64,000 nt of DNA from Ignavibacterium sp. (GTDB lineage: Bacteria > Bacteroidota > Ignavibacteria > Ignavibacteriales > Ignavibacteriaceae). Location: contig JAGXRK010000019.1 in NCBI GenBank assembly GCA_018335755.1, positions 1 through 64,000 on the forward strand, given 5' to 3'. The position numbers were made by a program, and so were the translations under genes. This document shows, one piece after another, positions 17,071 through 26,238 of this stretch. Below the pieces are notes generated by a model. It was given only the letters and a program-made list of their open reading frames with translations. It ran no database searches and was not told the DNA's origin. The stretch's first letter is position 1. Each line of letters begins with the position of its first letter.

Positions 17071-17883
17071 TTATTTGTTAGTAAGCTTTTGATTTTTGAA
17101 ATGGTAATTATTTCTTGTGTAGCTTTCCAATTCGATTTTGAGTTTTCCAAGTAATACTTTTACCTCTGCATAGACTGGAATAGCAGCCTCATCATCAGTA
17201 ATAAATCCCAGAAATTCCCCTGATAAACCCTGCGAAGTACCGCCCTCCCAGTCAGCAATGCCATAATACTTTTTTGCTATTACGGGAAATTGAAAAGCAT
17301 CAATCTCAAACTCTTTCTTTTCATCAGTAAAAATGAGTTTAGTATTCTTAATCTCGCCATTTATCAGAGTGGGAACTTTGTGGATAATTTTTGATTTAGA
17401 AAATGCTCTTGTAAAAAAGAACAAAGACGGTCCGTCAACGTATCTGGGTGAATTGTAAATAGTGTCAACCTTTGTATTTTTTTTAATTACATCATCAAAT
17501 TCACGAAAAACGCAGCTGCCGGAAGCTTCATCAAACGAGGAATGAAGCAAAAGTCTGTCACCGCCATTTCTATGATCGCCAAAGTAGGACTTTGACATAC
17601 AATTTCTGATATCAACTAATGTTTCGTTATACTCATTTGTACTTATGAAGAAAAGCGTCGGATTTGATTGAACCTGCATACTAATTCTGACAAAGTCCAG
17701 ATCATCCGGCACTGAAATTGTTTTAATAGTTATAGTACCTAACCGAATGAATGTCCATTTCACTTTATAAATAAGTGTTTCGCCGTCTGAAAAAACATTT
17801 TGATTCATTACGTAGCTCTGAGAAAAACAGCTTTGTATCAAAATCGTGAAAATAATAACGATGTATTCAGCTATTCGTTTCAT
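17071..17883 (-). CDS. DUF3108-domain exported protein
   Basis: This 270-residue protein has a signal peptide (cleavage after CFSQ, near residue 22). The body has strand-rich segments typical of DUF3108: FSDGETLIYKVKW, YFGDHRNGGDRL and the end segment PVYAEVKVLLGKLKIELESY. Members are periplasmic or outer-membrane associated and their function is unknown. It is the first gene of the five-gene lipid-like operon, 30 bp before the PAP2-family gene. In that position it could carry or bind a hydrophobic product, but that is inference. Confidence 0.7.
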   Translation of the reverse strand: MKRIAEYIVIIFTILIQSCFSQSYVMNQNVFSDGETLIYKVKWTFIRLGTITIKTISVPDDLDFVRISMQVQSNPTLFFISTNEYNETLVDIRNCMSKSYFGDHRNGGDRLLLHSSFDEASGSCVFREFDDVIKKNTKVDTIYNSPRYVDGPSLFFFTRAFSKSKIIHKVPTLINGEIKNTKLIFTDEKKEFEIDAFQFPVIAKKYYGIADWEGGTSQGLSGEFLGFITDDEAAIPVYAEVKVLLGKLKIELESYTRNNYHFKNQKLTNK

Positions 17884-18188
17884 TTCCTTCCCTTTCTTCG
17901 TTACATATTATTCAAAGAATAACCATTAATTGATTCTGCAGTGTTATCTCTAAGTTCTAATCAATAATAGTTCAATCGAGCAAGAAGGTTGTCACAGAGT
18001 TGTCATTGATTTGTAAAAGATATATGAAATAAGATTAGGGACCTTTGACATGATTTTTTTGAGGGTGATTGGGGAAATAGAAGTTTTCAGAAGACAATTA
18101 CTTAATAGTAAGGTTTGAAATAAGAATTCTGCCGTGAGGTTCAAATCTCCGGCAGAGTTCATGAAGAGTTTTGTCATTATAATGATAT
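17884..18188. other. Intergenic promoter region with stem-loop
   Basis: These 305 bp lie between the nucleotidase gene end and the DUF3108 operon start. They hold the stem-loop at 18124-18160 and the likely promoter of the operon. An open frame of 61 codons on the minus strand has no ribosome-binding site or recognisable product. Confidence 0.5.
18124..18160 (-). terminator. Stem-loop after the nucleotidase gene
   Basis: GAATTCTGCCG pairs with CGGCAGAGTTC (one G-U) across a 15-nt loop, 29 bp beyond the nucleotidase stop. The following T-tract is interrupted, so this is a possible rather than certain terminator. Confidence 0.5.
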
Positions 18189-20501
18189 TTACTTAACTAA
18201 TAACATTTTCCTGGTTTGTGTGAAATTATTCGAACTTAACTTATATATGTAAATCCCGCTTGAAAGCCTTGAAGCGTCAAATTCAACATCATAAGTACCA
18301 GCTGTTTTTTCCTCATTGAGCAGAGCTGAGACTTCCTCGCCAAGCATATTATAAATCTTAATCTGGACCAGTCCGTCTTCAGGTATGTTAAATCTTATAT
18401 TTGTAGTCGGATTAAAGGGATTGGGATAATTCTGTTCAAGAGCATATTCAGCAGAGGCTGTCAATTCCGAATTATGTTTTACGAATTGGGATTGCATTAT
18501 GTTTATATAACCGCCACCTAATTCATTAAGACTCAAATTATCATAGATAACCTTATCACCGCCAAGTTTGTTCCAGATCGTAATCTTGATTAAGTCTCCA
18601 TTATTTCCTGCATCAACAGCAGTTATAAGGAAGCCAAAACTACCCTTACCAGTATTTTTTCCTTCTCCCCGGACAATAATTGTGTTGTCCTCAATTAATA
18701 GAAACTCAACCTGATTACCGGTCAGATTAATTCCAGCTGGAGGAAACTGAATCTTCACAACTCCGTTTGCACCACCGGGATCATTTACATTATGAAGATT
18801 CATATGAAAATTGATGTGACCATCAATCAAGGGATTTTCAAGGAAAGCTCCCGCAGGTGAATTAAACCATCCCTGTGCCTTAATCCTGTTTGTGACTACC
18901 CTATCTCCTAGATTTACTATCCTACCTATTTCCTTCGGATGGAGTAAATTATTTAAGGCCAGAATTTCAGCACTTAATGCTTCAAACTCAGTAACCCCGT
19001 TTAATAAATTTGGATTTGAATATGGTATCAGAAGATAGTCTAAGAGAGACAGAACAATTTCACTTGCCGTGACGGTGTAGATAGAATTGGGATTAATGGG
19101 CTGATTATTTATTAAAACCGAAACTACTCTTTCACCGGCAGGTTTAGTAGCATCGAATTTATATTCAAGTCCGGAAACCTGGATGAAAAATTCATCGTTA
19201 CTTTCTATCTCACTCAACCCGAATTCCAAGCCCATCCAGAGTGCTTCGCCTGTCATTTTAAAAGTAGCCAGCTGAAAGCCTAATGTATTTACTGTATTAA
19301 AACCATATCCATTCACTCTAAATATGTCTGCCATTGTAAAAGGACCCTCCCAGATAGGCAGTGCTGAAGAACCGCCTGCGTGTATAGCTATTTCCGTTCC
19401 GGTTAAATTTCTAAATGCATCTGTTACAAGATTGCCGATCGGGGTATCGTGGGCACCTAATTTCAATAATTCTTTTGCTTCCTCTTTGTGGAAAGCATCG
19501 GCGTATCCGAAGGGTTGTGTAAATAAAGGCATATCATAATATATTTCAATATCATTTATCATAGAATTTATCATTGCTTTTATCGACAATTCCTCCGGTA
19601 TATTTTCATCGAGATGGATCAGAGTATAATCATTTAAAGACACAGTCCCATTCAAATCAATATCTAACTTCATTTTTCCAATGTACATATAATTTGAACC
19701 GGCTTGAACAACCCAGGTTGTACCTGAATTAAGATTTGGAACCGGGATTGCTTCAAAAGATATATAATGATCGTGTCCACTAATAATAACGTCAATACCA
19801 GGAACCATAGATGCGATCGCCAAATCAAACTCAATACCCAGGTGTGATAACAATACTACTACATCACAATTTTCAATGTTACGAAGATGGGCGGCATTTG
19901 CGTCAGCTAAATTCATAATTTGGGTTATATCTTCCTCAATAATCACAGGTGCAGGTTGTGATAGTATATTAGTTGAGGGTGTAAGCAAGCCAAATATTCC
20001 GACTTTAATCGCGCCCACCATTTTGGTTGTATAATCACTTATATAGGCATCAAGATCAGGAACTGCTGAAGCATTTACATTGGCACCTAAAAGAGGAAAT
20101 GCATTAGCAGGAATAGGAAAAACATTTTGCAATGATCCCAGTAAAGCAGCTGGTGTAAGATCGAATTCATGATTACCAAGAGCCATGGCGTCAAATCCAA
20201 TAGCATTCATCCAAGAAAGTTCAGGCACCTGAAAACCATAGTTAAAGAACAGATCACCAATAGAAATATCACCGGCGTGCAGTAAAAGCAGGTTTGGATC
20301 CTGAGTTCTCTCATATCCAATCACAGATGCTGCTCTAGCGATCCCCCCCTGTAAACCGTTAAGATCAAAATCTCTTGGACCAATAGGTGCAAGTGATGAG
20401 TGTGTATCATTTACATGCAATATTGTGATCGTCTGCTGAGCTAGACTTGCAGCAGAGAATGAAATAAAAAGAATAATGATAAAAAATGTGATTTTTTTCA
20501 T
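18189..20501 (-). CDS. Secreted 5'-nucleotidase/metallophosphatase with T9SS sorting domain
   Basis: This 770-residue UshA-type enzyme has a signal peptide and a calcineurin-like metallophosphatase domain. That domain has D32-x-H34 in HVNDTH, GDISIGD, GNHEFD, a SHLG His and SGHDHY, covering the metal ligands. A 5'-nucleotidase C-terminal domain follows, with an IHAGGSSALP segment near 375. A beta-rich linker leads to a T9SS type A tail from NYPNPFNP to the last residues. It would hydrolyse extracellular nucleotides or similar phosphoesters on the cell surface, yielding phosphate and nucleosides. GAGGTGAT precedes the ATG. It appears to be transcribed alone. Confidence 0.85.
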   Translation of the reverse strand: MKKITFFIIILFISFSAASLAQQTITILHVNDTHSSLAPIGPRDFDLNGLQGGIARAASVIGYERTQDPNLLLLHAGDISIGDLFFNYGFQVPELSWMNAIGFDAMALGNHEFDLTPAALLGSLQNVFPIPANAFPLLGANVNASAVPDLDAYISDYTTKMVGAIKVGIFGLLTPSTNILSQPAPVIIEEDITQIMNLADANAAHLRNIENCDVVVLLSHLGIEFDLAIASMVPGIDVIISGHDHYISFEAIPVPNLNSGTTWVVQAGSNYMYIGKMKLDIDLNGTVSLNDYTLIHLDENIPEELSIKAMINSMINDIEIYYDMPLFTQPFGYADAFHKEEAKELLKLGAHDTPIGNLVTDAFRNLTGTEIAIHAGGSSALPIWEGPFTMADIFRVNGYGFNTVNTLGFQLATFKMTGEALWMGLEFGLSEIESNDEFFIQVSGLEYKFDATKPAGERVVSVLINNQPINPNSIYTVTASEIVLSLLDYLLIPYSNPNLLNGVTEFEALSAEILALNNLLHPKEIGRIVNLGDRVVTNRIKAQGWFNSPAGAFLENPLIDGHINFHMNLHNVNDPGGANGVVKIQFPPAGINLTGNQVEFLLIEDNTIIVRGEGKNTGKGSFGFLITAVDAGNNGDLIKITIWNKLGGDKVIYDNLSLNELGGGYINIMQSQFVKHNSELTASAEYALEQNYPNPFNPTTNIRFNIPEDGLVQIKIYNMLGEEVSALLNEEKTAGTYDVEFDASRLSSGIYIYKLSSNNFTQTRKMLLVK

Positions 20502-20721
20502 AATATCACCTCTTAATAATTTATTAAATATATCCGGTGATAATTTCGATAATCAATGGAATTAACTTGTCATGAAAATGTCAAAATGGTGTAAAGAAAA
20601 AATTAAATGAGTTGATGGCATCAAAAAAGCATTCAATAAGATAATAGTCGAAAATACATTAAAAATCCTATGTAAATTGTCCATTGTAAAACCAAAGTGC
20701 TAGAATATCTAATTTTTGAAT

Positions 20722-21831
20722 TCAAAACATATGTCCGAAATTAAAATATATGCCGGTATAATCTTTCGTCATTCCTATGTCCAACCGTACAATAAAATTA
20801 TCCATATAAAATCTTAAGCCGGCAGCTGAGCTGACTAACCAGCCGGATAATCTTTCATTATAAAATTCGTAATCTGATCTATTGCCGGTTGCTCCAATAT
20901 CAAGTCCGATTACACCACCAAAACGCCACCAGATAGGAAATCGTATTTCATTATTCAGAACTATAGTTGATGATGAAAGATACCTATCCTGAGGAAGACC
21001 TCTCACAGTCCTATTGCCGCCAATAGGAAGCTGTATCTGAAACGGAATATCTGAAGGAAGAACTAACTGAGCTAAAATTCTTGAAGCCCAAATTATTTCC
21101 GGATTAATTATTGATAAATAGTTTTGGAAATTTAATGCGACTTTAGCAAAACTGATATTTGAAATGCCGCTTTCTAAAGCTGATTCTGATTCAAAAAGCA
21201 CCACAATGCCACTAGATGGATTAATGAAACTGTTTCTTGTATCATATCTTCCGTTTAATCTGAGCGAATGATATTTAATTTTACGTCTGTTAAAATCGGA
21301 AGGTTTATTTAATAAAAGTCCATCTGATTCAAAATTAAAACTGTTGAAAACCTTGTAGCTTATTCCGGCTTCAACAACAATGTTTTTTGTAAAACCCCTG
21401 CTAAGCATAGCAGTAAATTCAAACTGCTCTCTTGTATAAATTTCATAATCATTTGAACTGCTGTAATTAGTAAAATTTTTAATACCGTAGTACTTATAAT
21501 TTTTGAACTTATCGAAATCCAGAATTACATCTAATGCAAGAGGATATTCGGTTCCCTGCCTGCTTTCAAAGTCCTCTAAAGAAAAAACAAATCTATACCA
21601 GCGCTCACCCTTGGTACTGTTGTAAAGGATAAGATCAAAACTTTCTTTCTGCTCAAGCAGATCGAACAGAAATGCTTTCGCTCCATATCCGAAGCCGACA
21701 TCTGAATCGTAATTAACGATAGGCAGAACCTCAAAGTTTGCGCGATCAGTATTATCAGACTTCTGCTGAGAAAAAAGTAATATCTGACTAACTGCAATGA
21801 GCACTAAAATCAATATTATCTGTTTTTTCAT
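20722..21831 (-). CDS. Omp85/BamA-type outer membrane barrel without POTRA domains
   Basis: This 369-residue protein consists of a signal peptide followed by a 16-strand-type surface-antigen barrel. The L6-like motif reads GGNRTVRGLPQDRYL near residue 285, and the strand end is YFNFGHMF. No POTRA repeats precede the barrel, so it is not BamA. It is likely a patatin- or TamA-related small Omp85 member involved in transport or anchoring. The frame opens at a GTG at 21861, but the ATG at 21831 (MKKQIILILVL) starts a normal signal peptide, so I chose it. It is divergent from the M19 gene. Confidence 0.7.
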   Translation of the reverse strand: MKKQIILILVLIAVSQILLFSQQKSDNTDRANFEVLPIVNYDSDVGFGYGAKAFLFDLLEQKESFDLILYNSTKGERWYRFVFSLEDFESRQGTEYPLALDVILDFDKFKNYKYYGIKNFTNYSSSNDYEIYTREQFEFTAMLSRGFTKNIVVEAGISYKVFNSFNFESDGLLLNKPSDFNRRKIKYHSLRLNGRYDTRNSFINPSSGIVVLFESESALESGISNISFAKVALNFQNYLSIINPEIIWASRILAQLVLPSDIPFQIQLPIGGNRTVRGLPQDRYLSSSTIVLNNEIRFPIWWRFGGVIGLDIGATGNRSDYEFYNERLSGWLVSSAAGLRFYMDNFIVRLDIGMTKDYTGIYFNFGHMF

Positions 21832-22046
21832 TACGATACTCTTAAAAAAGTTGGAATACACTCTAAATTTACAAAATATATTTATCGTTTATCTATTAAT
21901 TAAGAAAACAATCAGTAAAGAACGAAGATTTAATTATAAAGAAAAATTTATACGCTTCTTTAGACCCTAAAAAAGTTCTCATATACATAAGAATTCCCTA
22001 TTTTAGAAAATGAAAATATTTGACACAATTACATACAGAGGTTCTT

Positions 22047-23738
22047 TTGAGACTTTTTACTAAAAATTACGTTTTGTTAGTTGGATTAATTATTATTGTG
22101 TTTACTGCTCTTGAAATCACCGCAGTTTATCCGCAATCATTATCGGGCAATGTTAAAGATGCAAATACTAATACAAACATTTCTGCTTCTAAAGTACAAA
22201 TAAAAAATCTTGATAACGGAATAACAGATTCTGTATTTACTAATTCAACCGGTAACTGGTACTATACACTTATCACCTCAGTTGAAAATGATGGTTTAAC
22301 AATACCAAAATCTTTAGTTGTTGATCAAAACTACCCTAACCCATTCAATCCATCTACCAGGATTCAGTTTTCAATTCCTTACGATGAATATGTTGAAATA
22401 GCTGTTTATAATATACTTGGAGAATTGATCGACCATAAAGCTCTGTTTTTAACTTCAGGCAACTACAGTATTGACTGGTTCAGTAAAGGAAGTGCAGGTG
22501 TATATTTTTACACAATAAAGATGGGAAATCAATCGGTTACAAAAAAGATGATACAGCTTGATGGAGGAAATGGAACAGGTTTATCTGATTTCAAATCGGG
22601 AATTATAAATTATACAAAAAGATCACCCAAACTACAGAGTGTTCCTATTGAAATAGTTGTTTCGAAACTTGGGTACCTGCCGGATACTACAGTTACAGAA
22701 ATCAGCGGCAATCAATTTTTACAATCTTATATTGTTTCAGTGCACTCAAACTCACTGATGATTGACCTGCACAATGATGTTATTGATGTAATGATAAGCG
22801 ATCCATCTTACAATTTTAGTATCTGGAATAACTATAACCATACTGATATACCGCGTCTTCAGGCAGGCGGAGTTGATATTCAATTCTTTTCGCTCTGGGT
22901 TAATCCTAATACTTATACAAATCATTATGATCATACCATTACAATGGTAAACGAATTTATCAGTATAATGACTGATAATCCTGATGATATACAGCAGGCT
23001 TATACGATGAATGAAGCTGTAACTTTTAACCAGCAGGGAAAAATTGCGGCTATTATTGGTGTTGAAGGCGGGCATTCAATTGAGAACAGTCTGGAAAAGC
23101 TGGAAAACCTTTTTAACCTTGGTATGCGTTATATGACAATTACCTGGAATAATAGTCTCGACTGGGCTATAGCTCACAATCATCCCAATACACTGACACA
23201 GGGGTTAAGTGAATTTGGCAGAAGTGTTATCAGAAAAATGGATTCGCTTGGAATTGTGATAGATATTTCCCACGTTGGAATTAAAACTATCCAGGATATT
23301 CTTGAAGAAACCACAAATCCTATAATCGCCTCTCACTCCGGTGTTAGGGCAATAACGAATAATTCAAGAAATTTATATGACTGGCAGATTCAGGATATAG
23401 CCAACTCCGGGGGCGTTATTGGTATCGTGTTCTATCCAAACTTTTTAACCGGGACTAATAGTGCAACTGTCAATAATGTTATACAACACATTGATCATAT
23501 AGTAAATTTGGTAGGTATTGATTACGTAGCAATCGGTTCAGATTTTGATGGAATTGGAAGAACTCCTGTCGGGTTAGAGAATGTGTCAAAATTTCCTAAT
23601 CTTACCTTAGCACTGCTAGAGCACGGCTATTCAATAACTGATGTAAAAAAGATACTTGGTGAAAATGCAAAAAGAGTTTTTGATCAGGTAGTTAACAACA
23701 GTAAAGTATCAAAAAATAAAAGTTTTGCAGTTAACTAA
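22047..23738 (+). CDS. M19 membrane-dipeptidase-type enzyme with an internal T9SS-like domain
   Basis: This 563-residue protein starts at a TTG at 22047 with AGAGG 5 nt upstream, giving an R/K-positive signal peptide. The frame also opens upstream at a TTG at 22020. Residues 32-75 look like a carboxypeptidase-regulatory-like beta domain. A T9SS type A domain (NYPNPFNP at 95-102, KKMIQL at 166-171) then interrupts it, and VSKLGYLPDTTVTE (205-218) resumes it. The M19 domain from about 238 keeps the zinc residues: DLHNDV, GVEGGH, ISHVG, ASHSGVR and GSDFDG. It would cleave dipeptides or related amides outside the cytoplasm. No C-terminal sorting tail is present, which is unusual. Confidence 0.82.
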   Translation: MRLFTKNYVLLVGLIIIVFTALEITAVYPQSLSGNVKDANTNTNISASKVQIKNLDNGITDSVFTNSTGNWYYTLITSVENDGLTIPKSLVVDQNYPNPFNPSTRIQFSIPYDEYVEIAVYNILGELIDHKALFLTSGNYSIDWFSKGSAGVYFYTIKMGNQSVTKKMIQLDGGNGTGLSDFKSGIINYTKRSPKLQSVPIEIVVSKLGYLPDTTVTEISGNQFLQSYIVSVHSNSLMIDLHNDVIDVMISDPSYNFSIWNNYNHTDIPRLQAGGVDIQFFSLWVNPNTYTNHYDHTITMVNEFISIMTDNPDDIQQAYTMNEAVTFNQQGKIAAIIGVEGGHSIENSLEKLENLFNLGMRYMTITWNNSLDWAIAHNHPNTLTQGLSEFGRSVIRKMDSLGIVIDISHVGIKTIQDILEETTNPIIASHSGVRAITNNSRNLYDWQIQDIANSGGVIGIVFYPNFLTGTNSATVNNVIQHIDHIVNLVGIDYVAIGSDFDGIGRTPVGLENVSKFPNLTLALLEHGYSITDVKKILGENAKRVFDQVVNNSKVSKNKSFAVN

Positions 23739-23748
23739 AGAAAGTAAT

Positions 23749-23961
23749 GTTTTCGCAAGCTGAAGAGGTTTCTGCATAACTCTGAAAGTAACATTTTGAA
23801 GGAGTCTTCTGCCATAGGCATCCCTTCGGGAGACTGAGAAATCCTTTAATATGTCACGAAAAAGATTTCTCTCGTTGGTCGAAATGACAATTATGTGACT
23901 TCTGCAACAGACCCTGAAGCTTGTGGCTACAATAAAAAAATGAGTTATGAGACAGCCTCTT
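23749..23961 (-). mobile_element. MITE-like element, copy B (inverted)
   Basis: Read on the minus strand this begins AAGAGGCTGTCTCATAACTC and follows copy A at 7484-7697 base for base with scattered substitutions. It ends in the shared CAGCTTG-GAAAA. Its subterminal inverted repeat reads AAGAGGTTTCTGCATAACTC on the plus strand. It fills the space between the M19 gene and the M23 gene. An 86-codon open frame across it parallels that of copy A and is not a gene. Confidence 0.7.
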
Positions 23962-23974
23962 GAACACAATCAAT

Positions 23975-25066
23975 TTACCTTACAAGCATCATTTTTTTAC
24001 TATCCCTGAAACTTCTGCCGCTTTCAGAAGATTGAACAACGAGCACATAAACATACACACCGGATGCCAGTCCAAACGCATCGAAGAATTCATTATAAAT
24101 ACCGGATGACCTTTCTTCATTTACCAAAGTTGTAACTTTATTACCTAACATATCATATACTTTCAATTGAATGAAAGACCTTTCAGGTAATTGAAACCCA
24201 ATAACAGTTGTTGGATTGAACGGGTTCGGATAATTTTGTTCAAGTGTAAAGTCACTAACAAATATATCCTGATCCGGTAAACCAGTGGGCGGATCTGCGT
24301 TAACAACTTCACCCGGACCAACGGTAACTGTTCTTGTATAAGTGTTATTCAATGCTCTTATTGTATAAGTACCGGGTTTAACATCACCAATTGCGTAGTT
24401 TTCACCATAAATATCATCCGATCCAATAATTGGATCTGCAAAATTATAGGTTAAAGCCCAGCCAAAAGTTGTGTAAGGAGGACGAGGTTTTGGGTCGGGG
24501 AAAATATCAACTCGAGTGCTGTTCGTTGCATTAGGCACTTTGCCGTAAATTGCACCCATTCCACTCATTGAACACCATAGTTCAGGATTACGTGTTTTTC
24601 TGGAAGTAGAAGAGGGTGAATCCATCCTTATTTCAAAATGAAGATGAGCTCCGGTTGAAAAGCCTGTATTACCAGAAATTGCTATCGGCTGACCTGATAA
24701 CACTACATCATTAACTTCAACCAGTGGTAACTGCAGGTGCATATAATAAAGATAAATCAATCTTCCTTCATACTGACTTCTGATCGTCACATAATTACCT
24801 GCTCCGCTTGGTTGATAACCACCTATTGTATCATTAGGATTATATCCAACAAAATAAACTGATCCATTTGTTGCAGAATAAACTGTATCCCATTTTATAG
24901 AAATATCAATACCCCGATGAGCATTGCCTGGATTTGAGATACTTGGCTCACCGAACAAGTAAGATCCGTTAGTCTGGACTGTATCCGGAACGGGTCTTGT
25001 AATTCTGAATTGCTGTGCCTGCGCAGGTATAATGATAAGTAACAGCAGAGTAAATATTAATTTCAT
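23975..25066 (-). CDS. Secreted M23 (LytM-type) metallopeptidase with T9SS tail
   Basis: This 363-residue protein has a signal peptide (cleavage after AQAQ). The M23 domain has zinc ligands H50 and D54 in HRGID and HLHF near residue 143. A short beta domain follows (GENYAIGDVKPGTYTIRALN), then a T9SS type A tail (NYPNPFNP onward, ending in KKMMLVR). It would cleave peptidoglycan cross-links or another extracellular peptide at the surface. AGAGGAAAAAT precedes the ATG. Loss of catalytic residues is not evident, so it is probably active. It is flanked downstream by the MITE copy. Confidence 0.85.
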   Translation of the reverse strand: MKLIFTLLLLIIIPAQAQQFRITRPVPDTVQTNGSYLFGEPSISNPGNAHRGIDISIKWDTVYSATNGSVYFVGYNPNDTIGGYQPSGAGNYVTIRSQYEGRLIYLYYMHLQLPLVEVNDVVLSGQPIAISGNTGFSTGAHLHFEIRMDSPSSTSRKTRNPELWCSMSGMGAIYGKVPNATNSTRVDIFPDPKPRPPYTTFGWALTYNFADPIIGSDDIYGENYAIGDVKPGTYTIRALNNTYTRTVTVGPGEVVNADPPTGLPDQDIFVSDFTLEQNYPNPFNPTTVIGFQLPERSFIQLKVYDMLGNKVTTLVNEERSSGIYNEFFDAFGLASGVYVYVLVVQSSESGRSFRDSKKMMLVR

Positions 25067-25109
25067 ATTTTTCCTCTTTAAGAATTATATGAGAGGTCGT
25101 CAGGTATAT

Positions 25110-25193
25110 GGGTATAAAGGTATAGTAAAAAAGAAACGAGTTCAAAAAGAATTACTGATATTCTTTGAACTATAACTATATGCCTTTATACCC
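25110..25193 (-). terminator. Nested palindrome/terminator after the PorV operon
   Basis: The outer arms GGGTATAAAGG (25110-25120) and CCTTTATACCC (25183-25193) enclose an inner hairpin, GTTCAAAAAGAAT (25140-25152) against ATTCTTTGAAC (25160-25170). Read on the minus strand, the inner hairpin is followed by a T-rich stretch with a T6 run, as in a Rho-independent terminator. Confidence 0.6.
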
Positions 25194-25206
25194 AAATCCT
25201 CCGTTG

Positions 25207-26220
25207 CTAGAAGTTAACGCCTACAGAAAAATAATGTACATCTTTTAAGCGTCCAAAGTCCTGATAGGCATAATCAAGCTTAACCTTTACCATATCAATT
25301 ATTCTGTAGTGTATGCCGAATCCGAGTGTTATTCCCTTTTCAGTATCTTTTTCAAAAAGAGAATTGTAACCTGCACGAAGATAAATAATTTCATTCCAGG
25401 AATACTCAGCACCGGCATTAATATATTCTGTATGATCATTCGGATGTACTGCATCAACAGATGTAGTTAGTTTAGAAGCACCATCCGTAATGACATCAGC
25501 AGAAATACCGAATCTGAATAATAAGGGAAGATCGAACTTATCAAGTTCAAGATTTGCATTAACAAGGTTCTGACCGCCTGCACCGGCGTTAACTATCTGT
25601 GTTATATCTCTTCCGGTTAATTGCATCTTTGTTCCGAAGTTTGAAATGCTTGCTGCAATCCTGAGTTCATTTAAAACCTGGATTTTATACATTGTACCTA
25701 TATCAATTCCAAAACCGGTTGCATCCATATGCCAGATGGATTCATTTATATATTTTAAATTTGCACCGATAGTAAAATTTTCAGTTAAATAGCGCGAGTA
25801 ATTAATTCCAAGTACGATTGCACCGACATTAAAAAACTCACCTGTGCCTTCAGGTCGTTCTTCTGTGCGGACTAGCATTTCATCCATGGAAAGTACCGAT
25901 ACAAATGCACCTAGAGTACCAAATCCTGATAGATGGCTTGCAATTGCTGCAAAATCATGGCGAATATCGGCATACAACGTTGTATGATTAAAGAAAGCTT
26001 CATTCGTCCGAATGTTAGCCGTGCCACCGGGATTCCAGTACATTGATGTAATATCATCAGAAACGGCAGTAAAAGCACCACCCATTCCAATTGCACGCGG
26101 ACCTACATTAAACTTGAGCACCTGTGCAGCAGTGGTTCCTGTTTTCTGTGTTTGAGCAATAGCTATTGTTGAAATCAAAACTGCTACAGCAAGAATTAAA
26201 TTATATTGTAATTTTTTCAT
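25207..26220 (-). CDS. PorV/PorQ-family outer membrane protein
   Basis: This 337-residue barrel has a signal peptide and the family opening VLKFNVGPRAIGMGGAFTAV followed by MYWNPGGTANI. It ends in the strand VHYFSVGVNF. In characterised T9SS systems PorV shuttles cargo proteins from the translocon to the attachment complex at the outer membrane. In this lineage paralogs are often encoded beside particular surface proteins. GGAG lies 8 nt before the ATG, and the gene follows the giant surface protein gene by 18 bp. It is likely a dedicated partner for that protein, by inference from context. Confidence 0.8.
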   Translation of the reverse strand: MKKLQYNLILAVAVLISTIAIAQTQKTGTTAAQVLKFNVGPRAIGMGGAFTAVSDDITSMYWNPGGTANIRTNEAFFNHTTLYADIRHDFAAIASHLSGFGTLGAFVSVLSMDEMLVRTEERPEGTGEFFNVGAIVLGINYSRYLTENFTIGANLKYINESIWHMDATGFGIDIGTMYKIQVLNELRIAASISNFGTKMQLTGRDITQIVNAGAGGQNLVNANLELDKFDLPLLFRFGISADVITDGASKLTTSVDAVHPNDHTEYINAGAEYSWNEIIYLRAGYNSLFEKDTEKGITLGFGIHYRIIDMVKVKLDYAYQDFGRLKDVHYFSVGVNF

Positions 26221-26238
26221 AAGATTTCTCCAGCAGAC

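Noticed and set aside
17992-18177. 61-codon minus-strand open frame after the nucleotidase gene
   Set aside because: It has no ribosome-binding site, overlaps a stem-loop and encodes no recognisable protein.
23709-23969. 86-codon minus-strand open frame
   Set aside because: It covers the inverted MITE copy and the end of the M19 gene, as above.
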